A DNA stretch of 7,193 bases from JAJRRA01 sp048636595 (lineage in GTDB: Bacteria; Pseudomonadota; Gammaproteobacteria; Xanthomonadales; SZUA-36), in assembly GCA_048636595.1 (NCBI GenBank), contig JAIVWI010000162.1:1-7193 (forward strand). Direction: 5' to 3'. Made by a program: the position numbers and the translations under genes. Below, piece after piece: positions 1-6,064 of the stretch. The first letter of the stretch is position 1; every line of letters begins with the position of its first letter. The notes below the pieces were generated by a model. That model did not search any database. It had not been told where the DNA came from and saw only the letters and a program-made list of their open reading frames with translations.

Positions 1-932
1 CGGTGCCTCAGCGAGAGGGCAGCCGGAAGGAACACGGCGGCGATCACCAGACCGATCAGCATTTGGGCTGAGAACAGCCGGTCCAGCATGTTGACCAGGG
101 TGACTGCGTGGTCGAAATCATCGGTTAGCGGGACGCCCAGTGCAATTTCACCGACACCGTCATGGACCTCGGCGGTCAGGATGGCGGGGGTATTGAAAAT
201 CCACTCGCCGACAACGCCTACGATATTGCTCTTAAGCGTAAAAGTGCGCAAAAAATCGATCCAGGTTTGCAACACGGCAAAAATCAACGGTGGCAGCGTT
301 GCGAACAACAGCGGCACCCGGGGTGCGAAAGCCGAAACCAGCATCAGCCAGCCATATATCGGCAGCGCCCATATGGAGTGTGCATACCAGGAAGCCGCGA
401 TCATTGCCCAGGCTTTGAATGGGTTCACCAAGCCCAGGAACAGGGTCCAGGGGTTGCCGTCTACACCGAGAATCATCAGAGAACCGATAATCGCCATGAT
501 GATGTGTGTGATGATCAGGATCAGCAGGAAGAACGTGGGAATGACGACCATGGCGGAAATCAGCTTGGACGCCAGGGTCAGTGTGTCGGACGCGGGCAGG
601 GATTTCCAGAACAGGATGCTGCGGTCCTTTCGGTCGTCATAAAGCGAGCCCAGCAAGTAAAAGAAAATCACGAAGCCCATCACGACAGTAAAAAATACCG
701 AGCTACCCAGCATGCCCTGATACATCACCATGCCACGCAGTTCCGCTGGCTGGTCGGCCATCACGCGGACTGCCTCCCTGAAAGTGTACAAGTCGCTGTC
801 GATATGCGCAGTGGTAAAGATCGACATCAAAAGAAAGACGACATAAAGCCCGCCGATCACGATGGGCGTGGTGCGGAAGGCACCCTTGTTTTCCCAGAAT
901 TCGCGGCGCAGGAGGGCGTTCAGGCGTTTCAT
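1..932 (-). CDS. ABC-2 type transporter permease, C-terminus cut by window edge
   Basis: Reading leftward from ATG at 932-930 gives 310 codons without a stop, running off the left edge. The protein is very hydrophobic. Likely membrane segments lie near residues 22-42, 76-98, 124-150, 176-202, 205-222 and 290-307. The loop after the second segment is charged and includes DDRKDRSILFWKSLP (99-113), a stretch I associate with permeases of YtrA-linked ABC-2 exporters. It should form the inner-membrane channel powered by the ATPase encoded just upstream. The start is supported by the 4-nt ATGA overlap with the ATPase stop and by a G-rich Shine-Dalgarno-like stretch about 6 nt upstream. The substrate cannot be told from the sequence. 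Related systems are linked to cell-envelope stress or antibiotic response, but that is family knowledge, not shown here. Confidence 0.88.
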   Translation of the reverse strand, partial: MKRLNALLRREFWENKGAFRTTPIVIGGLYVVFLLMSIFTTAHIDSDLYTFREAVRVMADQPAELRGMVMYQGMLGSSVFFTVVMGFVIFFYLLGSLYDDRKDRSILFWKSLPASDTLTLASKLISAMVVIPTFFLLILIITHIIMAIIGSLMILGVDGNPWTLFLGLVNPFKAWAMIAASWYAHSIWALPIYGWLMLVSAFAPRVPLLFATLPPLIFAVLQTWIDFLRTFTLKSNIVGVVGEWIFNTPAILTAEVHDGVGEIALGVPLTDDFDHAVTLVNMLDRLFSAQMLIGLVIAAVFLPAALSLRH

Positions 933-1816
933 GCTTCACCCCCGTTTTTCATAGCCCCTGTTTTTGTTGATCCCTTCATCTTGGCCACGAACAGGTCGGC
1001 GACACTGGGTGTATGGAGCTCTCCCAGCACGGATAGTTGTTCCCTGCCGACACCGTCGTAAAGAAATATATGCTTGCCAAACAATTGTCGTTCGTAGAGC
1101 GGGTTGAGCCCGCGTGCCTGTTCCGCCTGGTCTTTCGAAACCATTAGCTCGGTATAACGCTCCTGGACTTCATCCATGGTTGACTCCAGCACAATTTTCC
1201 CATCCTGTATGAAAATCAGGTCAGTCAGGATGTGCTCTATTTCCTCAACCTGGTGGGTGGTGATCAGGATGGTGCGCTCCTCGTCGAAATAGTCGTTGAG
1301 CAGGTTGGTGTAGAACTGTTTGCGGTAGATGATATCCAGCCCGAGAGTCGGTTCGTCCAACACCAGCAGAGTAACGTCGATGGCCATGACCAGCGCCAGG
1401 TGTAATTGGGCCACCATGCCCTTGGAAAGTTGTTTGACCTTGTGGTCCAGTGTGACCTTGGTGTCTGCCAGGTACTCGAGGCATTTCTCGCGTGAAAACC
1501 TTGGATGAATCTGTTCCGTCAGGTCGATCAGTTGCCATACTCGAATCCAGCGAGGCAGAACGGCGACATCGGCAATAAAACAAACGTCTTCCATCAAAGC
1601 AGCACGGTCCCGGGCAGGATTTTTACCCAGTACGCTGAGTTCACCATCAAAGGTGACCAGGCCCAGTATGGCCTTTAAGGCGGTCGTTTTACCCGCGCCG
1701 TTCGGTCCAATCAAGCCGACTATGCGGCCTGGAGGAATATTCAGATCGATGTGATCCACTGCCACCGTGCGGCCAAAACGCTTGGTCAGTCCACGCGCAG
1801 AAATAATAGGATTCAT
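929..1816 (-). CDS. ABC transporter ATP-binding protein (ABC-2 / YtrB-like)
   Basis: This is a 295-residue nucleotide-binding subunit that should hydrolyse ATP to drive the permease encoded by the next gene. Visible motifs are Walker A GPNGAGKT (37-44), signature LSKGM (130-134, a variant of LSGGQ), Walker B LLVLDEP (150-156) with catalytic E155, D-loop GLD (158-160) and switch His188 in TTH. The usual Q-loop glutamine is not seen: the segment reads CFIADVAVLPRW (79-90). A C-terminal extension of about 80 residues (215-295) follows the ATPase core. The frame stays open upstream to 1906, but ATG at 1816 is chosen because the protein then begins MNPIISARGLTKRFG as in relatives, and because it overlaps the repressor stop by 4 nt (ATGA). 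Its own stop overlaps the permease start in the same way, implying translational coupling. Confidence 0.93.
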   Translation of the reverse strand: MNPIISARGLTKRFGRTVAVDHIDLNIPPGRIVGLIGPNGAGKTTALKAILGLVTFDGELSVLGKNPARDRAALMEDVCFIADVAVLPRWIRVWQLIDLTEQIHPRFSREKCLEYLADTKVTLDHKVKQLSKGMVAQLHLALVMAIDVTLLVLDEPTLGLDIIYRKQFYTNLLNDYFDEERTILITTHQVEEIEHILTDLIFIQDGKIVLESTMDEVQERYTELMVSKDQAEQARGLNPLYERQLFGKHIFLYDGVGREQLSVLGELHTPSVADLFVAKMKGSTKTGAMKNGGEA

Positions 1817-2187
1817 GAGGATTTGCTCTCTTTTTCCAGGGCTAGCTTGAGAAGTTCTTTGATGTCCAGTCCAAGCTGGCTGACCCGGTTGAGTGTGGCA
1901 GGCCATTCCTCGTTGAGGAATTTGTCACGTTCGGAAGTAACCAGTTTCTTGAATGCGCCTTCGCATACGAACATGCCCAGGCCGCGACGCTTCTCCACCA
2001 GGCCTTCATCCACCAGTGCCTGGTAGGACTTGGAGACCGTGATGGGATTCAACTGGAACTCCGAAGCAACGGTGCGTACCGAGGGCAGGGCTTCGCCTTC
2101 GCCCAGTGTCCCGTCGAGGATCATCGCAACCGTGCGCTCTTTCAATTGCCAGTAAATGGGCTGGCTGTCATTCCAGTGAATGGACAT
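1813..2187 (-). CDS. GntR-family transcriptional regulator, YtrA subfamily
   Basis: This 124-residue protein has an N-terminal GntR winged helix-turn-helix (about residues 10-77) and a short C-terminal helical tail (about 85-120). The family pattern is clear: QPIYWQLKERTVAMILDG (9-26), then GEALPSVRTVASEF (31-44), then LNPITVSKSYQALVDEGLV (46-64), then the wing KRRGLGMFV (66-74). The tail is far too short for a FadR, HutC or MocR effector or aminotransferase domain, and short tails of this type define the YtrA subfamily, usually encoded beside ABC-2 transporters. The gene sits between the small exported protein (10-nt gap) and the ATPase (4-nt overlap). No good Shine-Dalgarno precedes ATG 2187, so its translation may depend on the upstream gene. 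It probably represses its own operon through the dyad at 2490-2513 (inference). Confidence 0.92.
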   Translation of the reverse strand: MSIHWNDSQPIYWQLKERTVAMILDGTLGEGEALPSVRTVASEFQLNPITVSKSYQALVDEGLVEKRRGLGMFVCEGAFKKLVTSERDKFLNEEWPATLNRVSQLGLDIKELLKLALEKESKSS

Positions 2188-2188
2188 G

Positions 2189-2201
2189 CTGAATGTTTCA
2201 G
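2189..2201. repeat. Short inverted repeat at the small-gene stop, before the regulator start
   Basis: The bases CTGAA-TGT-TTCAG form a perfect 5-bp dyad with a 3-nt centre. It spans the stop codon of the small protein gene and ends one base before the region adjoining ATG 2187 of the regulator. It sits where a Shine-Dalgarno would be expected. It could be a weak hairpin affecting coupling, a half-size binding site, or chance. Confidence 0.3.
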
Positions 2202-2449
2202 TCGATGCGGAACAGGAACAGGCTTACCTTGAAGCTCTTGTTCTTTTTGTGAGTGTTTCCACCTGGTGCTTCGCTGGCAAATGTCTGTGTTGGAGCAGAT
2301 TCAATTCCTGCCGTCTGAACAGCCAGCTCCTTTGTTGTCGCAACTGAACCACTGACCCCCGCCAGTGCGCTAACGAGCAGCATTAGTGCAGCAAACACGG
2401 CGAGGCTGTTGGAAATCCGGGGCGTGTGGTGTGATTTAAATCTCAACAT
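2198..2449 (-). CDS. Small exported or membrane-anchored protein of unknown function, first gene of the YtrA/ABC operon
   Basis: I do not recognise this 83-residue protein. Residues 1-11 are basic (MLRFKSHHTPR), residues 15-34 form one hydrophobic segment, and SVA at 35-37 could be a signal peptidase I site, so it is probably exported or held in the inner membrane by its N-terminus. The mature part is polar, with Thr, Ala, Glu and Pro. It ends in a basic-hydrophobic tail, HKKNKSFKVSLFLFRID (67-83), that could form a beta strand or amphipathic segment. There is no cysteine, so it is not a lipoprotein. ATG 2449 is chosen over in-frame TTG 2464 because GGA lies 7 nt upstream of it. The gene sits just downstream of the operon promoter and 10 nt before the repressor gene. 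It may be a sensor, an accessory or a substrate of the transporter. A spurious ORF is less likely given promoter, start and spacing. Confidence 0.62.
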   Translation of the reverse strand: MLRFKSHHTPRISNSLAVFAALMLLVSALAGVSGSVATTKELAVQTAGIESAPTQTFASEAPGGNTHKKNKSFKVSLFLFRID

Positions 2450-2489
2450 TTTATTTTCCAGCAAAGCGTAAATTCAACAAATCAGTTAG

Positions 2490-2513
2490 GGTGATGTAGT
2501 GAAGTATAACACC
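2490..2513. promoter_or_regulatory. Candidate YtrA operator, GGTG-N16-CACC dyad
   Basis: The plus strand reads GGTGATGTA, a 6-bp centre GTGAAG, then TATAACACC. The arms match as inverted repeats at 7 of 9 positions, with perfect outer GGTG and CACC separated by 16 bp. The dyad covers the predicted -10 and the start region of the operon promoter, where a bound repressor would block RNA polymerase. From memory, a GGTG-N16-CACC palindrome has been reported as the site of a YtrA regulator in Xanthomonas citri. Assignment to the YtrA-type protein encoded here is inference from that match and from position. Confidence 0.55.
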
Positions 2514-2531
2514 ATTACCGCAAAATGCAAA
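2503..2531 (-). promoter_or_regulatory. Predicted sigma70-type promoter for the small protein/YtrA/ABC operon
   Basis: On the minus strand, TTTGCA (2531-2526, 4 of 6 matches to TTGACA) and TATACT (2508-2503, 5 of 6 matches to TATAAT) are separated by exactly 17 bp. Transcription would begin near 2496, leaving a leader of roughly 47 nt before ATG 2449. The -10 lies inside the dyad at 2490-2513. This is read by eye, without experimental support. Confidence 0.55.
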
Positions 2532-2583
2532 CTTTTAATGTAATGGCTGTCTGACCACGGCAGGCGTTGTATTTTATTAATTT

Positions 2584-2604
2584 GCCTCAACATGCAGATG
2601 AGGC
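2584..2604. repeat. 6-bp inverted repeat in the divergent intergenic region
   Basis: GCCTCA (2584-2589) and TGAGGC (2599-2604) are perfect inverted repeats around a 9-bp centre. The repeat lies within a weak plus-strand promoter candidate, TTGCCT (2582-2587), 17 bp, GACAAT (2605-2610), with 4 of 6 matches at each box. It could serve the FKBP gene. The rest of 2514-2717 is AT-rich and holds no ORF or better promoter that I can see; the only other signal is the ribosome-binding site AAAGGAG at 2701-2707. Confidence 0.25.
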
Positions 2605-2717
2605 GACAATCCACAATCGTTATGAACAATACGCTCAATCGTTGTTTAGAGAATTGCTGCCGGGGCCATTCAAGTATTAACAGGTCCCGGTAATTTAATT
2701 AAAGGAGCAAGACCCGA

Positions 2718-3401
2718 ATGAATAAATTTCGTACTTTTGGTTCGCTGATGGCGGCCGTAATGCTGACCGGCACCGCGCTGGCGACAGAACTTGAAACCGA
2801 CGCACAGAAGCTGGGTTACATCATCGGCATGGATATTGGTTCTTCTCTCAAACAACAGGGCACGGAACTGGATCTTGACGCCTTGTACGCCGCCATCAAG
2901 GCGACTTACACAGGTGAGGAGTTGGCCATGACGCCGGAAGAAGCCGCCACGATCCGGGAGTCGTTCATTGCAGACCGGCGTGCCGATGCCGAGAGTCAGC
3001 GAGAGGGGCTGGCTGCAGAGAATGCTGCGGAAGGGGACAAGTTCATGCTGGAAAACCACTCGAAGGAGGGCGTGCAAATAACGGATTCCGGCCTCCAGTA
3101 CAAAGTGCTTGAAATGGGAGACGGCGCGAAGCCCTCAGCTACCGACAAGGTAAAAGTGCATTATCGCGGTACTCTTCTGAACGGTGAAGAGTTCGACAGT
3201 TCTTACGAACGGGGCGAGCCGATCAGCTTTCAGCTGAACCAGGTGATTCCCGGCTGGACCGAGGGTGTTCAACTGATGCCCGTGGGCAGTAAATTCATGT
3301 TTTACATCCCACCGGACCTGGCCTATGGCGCGGCTGGCGGCGGCCCTATCGGCCCCAATGCAACGCTGATTTTCCAGGTTGAACTCCTGGGAATAGAATA
3401 A
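2718..3401 (+). CDS. Periplasmic FKBP-type peptidyl-prolyl cis-trans isomerase (Mip/FkpA-like)
   Basis: This 227-residue enzyme catalyses cis-trans isomerisation of prolyl bonds and should help fold exported proteins in the periplasm. Residues 1-22 are a signal peptide (MNKFRTF, hydrophobic core, cleavage after ALA). Residues about 25-118 are the helical FKBP_N dimerisation domain (DAQKLGYIIGMDIGSSL). Residues about 124-227 are the FKBP catalytic domain. The pocket residues of human FKBP12 are all present by position: Y149, F159, D160, F171, V176-I177, W180, Y203 and F219. Length and layout match Mip, FkpA and FklB relatives, so I leave the symbol open. AAAGGAG at 2701-2707 supports the start, with a rather long 10-nt spacer. 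The gene is divergent from the YtrA operon and closed by a strong terminator, so it is probably monocistronic. Confidence 0.95.
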   Translation: MNKFRTFGSLMAAVMLTGTALATELETDAQKLGYIIGMDIGSSLKQQGTELDLDALYAAIKATYTGEELAMTPEEAATIRESFIADRRADAESQREGLAAENAAEGDKFMLENHSKEGVQITDSGLQYKVLEMGDGAKPSATDKVKVHYRGTLLNGEEFDSSYERGEPISFQLNQVIPGWTEGVQLMPVGSKFMFYIPPDLAYGAAGGGPIGPNATLIFQVELLGIE

Positions 3402-3447
3402 AGGCGAACACCAGGGGTCTGTTGCCAGGCCCTTGCAATCGAGTATG

Positions 3448-3477
3448 AAAAAGGCACCCCTCGGGGTGTCTTTTTTT
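3448..3477 (+). terminator. Intrinsic terminator after the FKBP gene
   Basis: GGCACCCC (3453-3460) pairs with GGGGTGTC (3463-3470) through seven Watson-Crick pairs and one G-U pair, with a tight CTCG-type loop, followed at once by seven T (3471-3477). Five A residues (3448-3452) upstream could extend the stem. It lies 47 nt after the FKBP stop and separates that gene from the ugd promoter. Confidence 0.92.
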
Positions 3478-3489
3478 GCTGTAACCTTT

Positions 3490-3519
3490 TTCTCTTCGCA
3501 AGGATGTAGCCGTTATAAT
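3490..3519 (+). promoter_or_regulatory. Candidate promoter for the ugd-gmd-fcl operon
   Basis: TATAAT at 3514-3519 is a perfect -10 hexamer. No good -35 is present: the best at 18-bp spacing is TTCTCT (3490-3495, 3 of 6), and there is no TGn extension, so activator help or another sigma requirement is possible. Transcription would begin near 3526, giving a leader of about 77 nt before ATG 3603. I found no ops element (GGCGGTAG), so RfaH control is not indicated. Confidence 0.5.
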
Positions 3520-3602
3520 GCCCGGGGAAATTGATTCAATTCTCGCGCCCAATATCATTTAAAATACAGAGTTTCTCCATTCGTCTTCGGCAGGGGCTTT
3601 TT

Positions 3603-4925
3603 ATGCGCATAGCAATCGTAGGAAGCGGTTACGTGGGACTGGTCAGCGGAGCAGGCCTTTCGGAAGTCGGGCACCACGTCGTGTGCATGGATATTAATGA
3701 AAAACGCATTGAAAACCTGCGTAATGGCATCGTGCCTATATTCGAGCCGGGTCTTGAGGAAATGTTGCGGGAAAATTCGCGCCAGGGCCGCTTGAAATTC
3801 ACGGCCTCCATGGTCGAAGCCCTGGACCAGGCGCAGGTGCTTTTCATCGCCGTTGGCACTCCCCCGGATGAGGACGGATCAGCGGATTTGAGCCATGTAC
3901 TGGCCGTCGCAAAAGCGGTTGGACAGCATATGGACAAACCCTTGCTGGTAGCAATCAAGTCCACGGTACCGGTCGGCACCTGCGAAAAGGTGTCTGAATG
4001 CATTGCGCATGAACTGGAGGTCAGGGGGCTGGATATCGATTTTACGGTTGCTTCGAACCCGGAATTTCTGAAAGAGGGAGCCGCCATTTCTGATTTCATG
4101 AAACCCGATCGCATCATCGTCGGGGTCGAGAACGAAGCAGCCGAGGCTTTGTTGCGCGAACTTTATGCACCCTTTAATCGCAACCACGAAAAGCTGCTGT
4201 GCATGGATGTGCGATCTTCGGAACTGACGAAATACGCGGCGAACGCCATGCTGGCAACCAGGATCAGCCTGATGAACGAACTGTCCAACGTGGCGGAACG
4301 GGTTGGCGCCGACATCGAGCATGTGCGCAACGGCATTGGGTCTGATCCACGTATCGGGTTTTCCTTCATCTATCCGGGAGCAGGTTATGGCGGCTCCTGT
4401 TTTCCCAAGGATGTGCGGGCGCTGGAAAACACCGCACGGCAGCATGGCTATGATGCCGAATTGCTCAGAGCGGTTGAAGCGGTCAATAATCGTCAGAAGC
4501 AAAAGCCATTCGAGTTGCTGAGTCGCCATTTCAAGGGTCAAATGGCTGGTCTGAAAATAGCCGTTTGGGGGCTGTCGTTTAAGCCCAATACCGACGATAT
4601 GCGTGAAGCGCCAAGCCTCAACCTGATCCAGGCATGTCTCGCAGCCGGTTCAGACATACGCGCTCACGATCCGGAAGCTAATGATGAAGTCGGCCGGTTG
4701 TTTGAAGGCCCGGCCGGATTTGAAACTTTCGACGATCCATACGAGGCAGCGGCCGGCGCTGATGCGCTGGTGCTGATGACTGAATGGAAGCTCTACTGGG
4801 CGCCTGATTTTGACCGTTTGTTTGAAACCATGAGTCAGGCGGTGATTGTCGACGGGCGCAATATCTGGTCGCCTGAAGTCGTTCGGCGGCGTGGCATCAC
4901 TTATTATGCCATTGGCCGGCCATAA
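3603..4925 (+). CDS. ugd: UDP-glucose 6-dehydrogenase
   Basis: This cytoplasmic enzyme oxidises UDP-glucose to UDP-glucuronate with two NAD+. It has 440 residues, usual for the bacterial family. The N-terminal NAD domain opens with IAIVGSGYVG (3-12, the GxGxxG fold), and NPEFLKEG lies at 152-159. The central domain has Lys210 in LTKYAANAML and the catalytic Cys266 in GAGYGGSCFPKD (259-270). The C-terminal UDP-binding domain includes WGLSFKPNTDDMREAPS (322-338) and ends with VDGRN at 416-420. The frame is open upstream to 3531, but ATG 3603 is preferred: AGGGG (3592-3596) lies 6 nt before it, and the product then starts MRIAIVGSGYVG as in relatives. It leads the nucleotide-sugar operon, 38 nt before gmd. 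GDP-mannose and UDP-ManNAc dehydrogenases are related, but the sequence fits the UDP-glucose enzyme best. Confidence 0.95.
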   Translation: MRIAIVGSGYVGLVSGAGLSEVGHHVVCMDINEKRIENLRNGIVPIFEPGLEEMLRENSRQGRLKFTASMVEALDQAQVLFIAVGTPPDEDGSADLSHVLAVAKAVGQHMDKPLLVAIKSTVPVGTCEKVSECIAHELEVRGLDIDFTVASNPEFLKEGAAISDFMKPDRIIVGVENEAAEALLRELYAPFNRNHEKLLCMDVRSSELTKYAANAMLATRISLMNELSNVAERVGADIEHVRNGIGSDPRIGFSFIYPGAGYGGSCFPKDVRALENTARQHGYDAELLRAVEAVNNRQKQKPFELLSRHFKGQMAGLKIAVWGLSFKPNTDDMREAPSLNLIQACLAAGSDIRAHDPEANDEVGRLFEGPAGFETFDDPYEAAAGADALVLMTEWKLYWAPDFDRLFETMSQAVIVDGRNIWSPEVVRRRGITYYAIGRP

Positions 4926-4952
4926 TTAAATGGCCTGGCAAGTGGCATGGCC
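4915..4952 (+). other. Alternative RNA hairpins at the ugd/gmd junction
   Basis: GGCCAT (4918-4923, over the ugd stop) can pair with ATGGCC at 4930-4935 through a 6-nt AATTAA loop; a bulged T then adds three more pairs (GCC 4915-4917 with GGC 4937-4939). The same GGCCAT can instead pair with a second ATGGCC at 4947-4952, which abuts the gmd ribosome-binding site GGGAGGA (4954-4960). No T-tract follows, so this is not an intrinsic terminator. A role in mRNA stability or in gmd translation is inference. Confidence 0.4.
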
Positions 4953-4963
4953 CGGGAGGAAAA

Positions 4964-6064
4964 ATGAGCAAGACAGCACTGATTACCGGTATCACGGGGC
5001 AAGACGGGGCATACCTTGCGGAATTTCTCCTCGGCAAGGGTTATGAAGTGCATGGCATAAAACGCCGTTCCTCCTTGATCAATACAGCGCGTATCGATCA
5101 TCTATACGCCGACCCCCACGTCGAGAATGCCAAGTTCAGGCTACATTATGGCGACATGACCGACAGTTCCAGCCTGCAGCGAACCATACAGAGCGTTCAA
5201 CCTGATGAAATATACAACCTGGCCGCACAAAGCCACGTAGCTGTTTCCTTTGAAGAGCCCGAGTACACGGCGGAATCGGACGCGGTGGGCACCCTTAGAA
5301 TACTTGAAGCAATCAGGAATCTTGGCCTGGAAAAACAATGCCGCTTCTACCAGGCATCCACCTCGGAACTGTTCGGCAAGGTCTCGGAGACACCGCAAAC
5401 AGAAACCACACCGTTTTACCCCCGCTCACCCTATGGCGTCGCCAAGCTTTATGCCTACTGGATCGTGGTGAACTACCGGGAGTCTTACGATATGTTTGCC
5501 TGTAACGGCATCCTGTTCAACCACGAGTCACCCACACGTGGTGAGACATTCGTGACCCGCAAGATAACGCGAGGCCTGGCCCGGATCGGCTGGGGTCTGG
5601 ATGAATGTATTTACCTGGGCAACCTGGAGGCCCGGCGCGACTGGGGCCACGCCCGGGATTACGTTGAAGCGCAATGGCTGATGCTCCAGCACGATGAACC
5701 CCTGGATTTTGTTATCGCCAGCGGAAAACAGCATTCCGTGCGTGATTTTGTCAATGCGGCCGCCGCCGGTATGGACCTTGAGCTGGAGTGGCAGGGTACG
5801 GGACAGGACGAGTGTGCGGTAGTGGCCTGGTCGGAACGTGATGAGCTGCAGTTCCGGGCAGGCGACGTTGTCGTGCAAATCGATCCCAGGTATTACCGGC
5901 CCACGGAAGTAGAAACCCTGCTGGGTGATGCAAGCATGGCCCGTGAGAAACTGGGCTGGGTGCCCGTCATCTCCTTTGAGGAACTGGTTGAAGAAATGGT
6001 CACCACCGATCTGCGATTGGCGCGCGAAGAAGCCCTGGTCAACCGGGATAGAAACGACCAGTGA
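4964..6064 (+). CDS. gmd: GDP-mannose 4,6-dehydratase
   Basis: This enzyme converts GDP-D-mannose to GDP-4-keto-6-deoxy-D-mannose, the first step towards GDP-L-fucose, in the cytoplasm with bound NADP+. It is a 366-residue extended SDR protein, close to the E. coli length. The Rossmann motif TGITGQDG lies at 8-15, followed by NADP-contacting RRSS (34-37). The catalytic set T133 and E135 (STSE), Y157 and K161 matches E. coli T132, E134, Y156 and K160. NHESPTRGETFVTRKITR (186-203) is a family hallmark, and VDPRYYRP-like and EVETLLGD segments lie near the C-terminus. A strong GGGAGGA (4954-4960) ends 3 nt before ATG 4964. The last bases overlap the fcl start (GTGA), placing the two consecutive pathway steps in coupled translation. 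GDP-rhamnose or perosamine routes share this intermediate, but fcl next door points to fucose. Confidence 0.97.
   Translation: MSKTALITGITGQDGAYLAEFLLGKGYEVHGIKRRSSLINTARIDHLYADPHVENAKFRLHYGDMTDSSSLQRTIQSVQPDEIYNLAAQSHVAVSFEEPEYTAESDAVGTLRILEAIRNLGLEKQCRFYQASTSELFGKVSETPQTETTPFYPRSPYGVAKLYAYWIVVNYRESYDMFACNGILFNHESPTRGETFVTRKITRGLARIGWGLDECIYLGNLEARRDWGHARDYVEAQWLMLQHDEPLDFVIASGKQHSVRDFVNAAAAGMDLELEWQGTGQDECAVVAWSERDELQFRAGDVVVQIDPRYYRPTEVETLLGDASMAREKLGWVPVISFEELVEEMVTTDLRLAREEALVNRDRNDQ

Noticed and set aside
162..1061. Plus-strand open frame of 299 codons opposite the permease and ATPase end
   Set aside because: It is rich in His, Gln and Arg, has no recognisable domain, and lies antisense to an intact permease frame with clear membrane segments; it is a shadow frame.
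1817..1906. Upstream extension of the ABC ATPase by 30 residues
   Set aside because: The extension overlaps the regulator C-terminus out of frame and resembles no family N-terminus; ATG 1816 with the ATGA overlap fits better.
1..2449. Bacteriocin or toxin export and immunity system
   Set aside because: The small protein lacks a double-glycine leader and cysteines, no peptidase-containing transporter or modification enzyme is present, and the regulator and transporter fit the ordinary YtrA/ABC-2 family.
2450..2464. TTG start adding five residues to the small protein
   Set aside because: ATG 2449 has GGA 7 nt upstream, whereas no better Shine-Dalgarno is seen for the TTG.
2670..3077. Minus-strand open frame of 135 codons opposite the FKBP gene
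   Set aside because: It is antisense to a complete, motif-perfect FKBP gene and shows no domain of its own.
3531..3602. Upstream extension of Ugd by 24 residues
   Set aside because: It would place the Rossmann motif far from the N-terminus and start only 12 nt after the -10; ATG 3603 has a good Shine-Dalgarno and the family N-terminus.
3420..3602. JUMPstart/ops element for RfaH control of the sugar operon
   Set aside because: No GGCGGTAG-like sequence is present in the leader.
4903..4963. Intrinsic terminator between ugd and gmd
   Set aside because: The hairpins there lack a following T-tract and gmd continues the same pathway 38 nt on, so read-through is expected.
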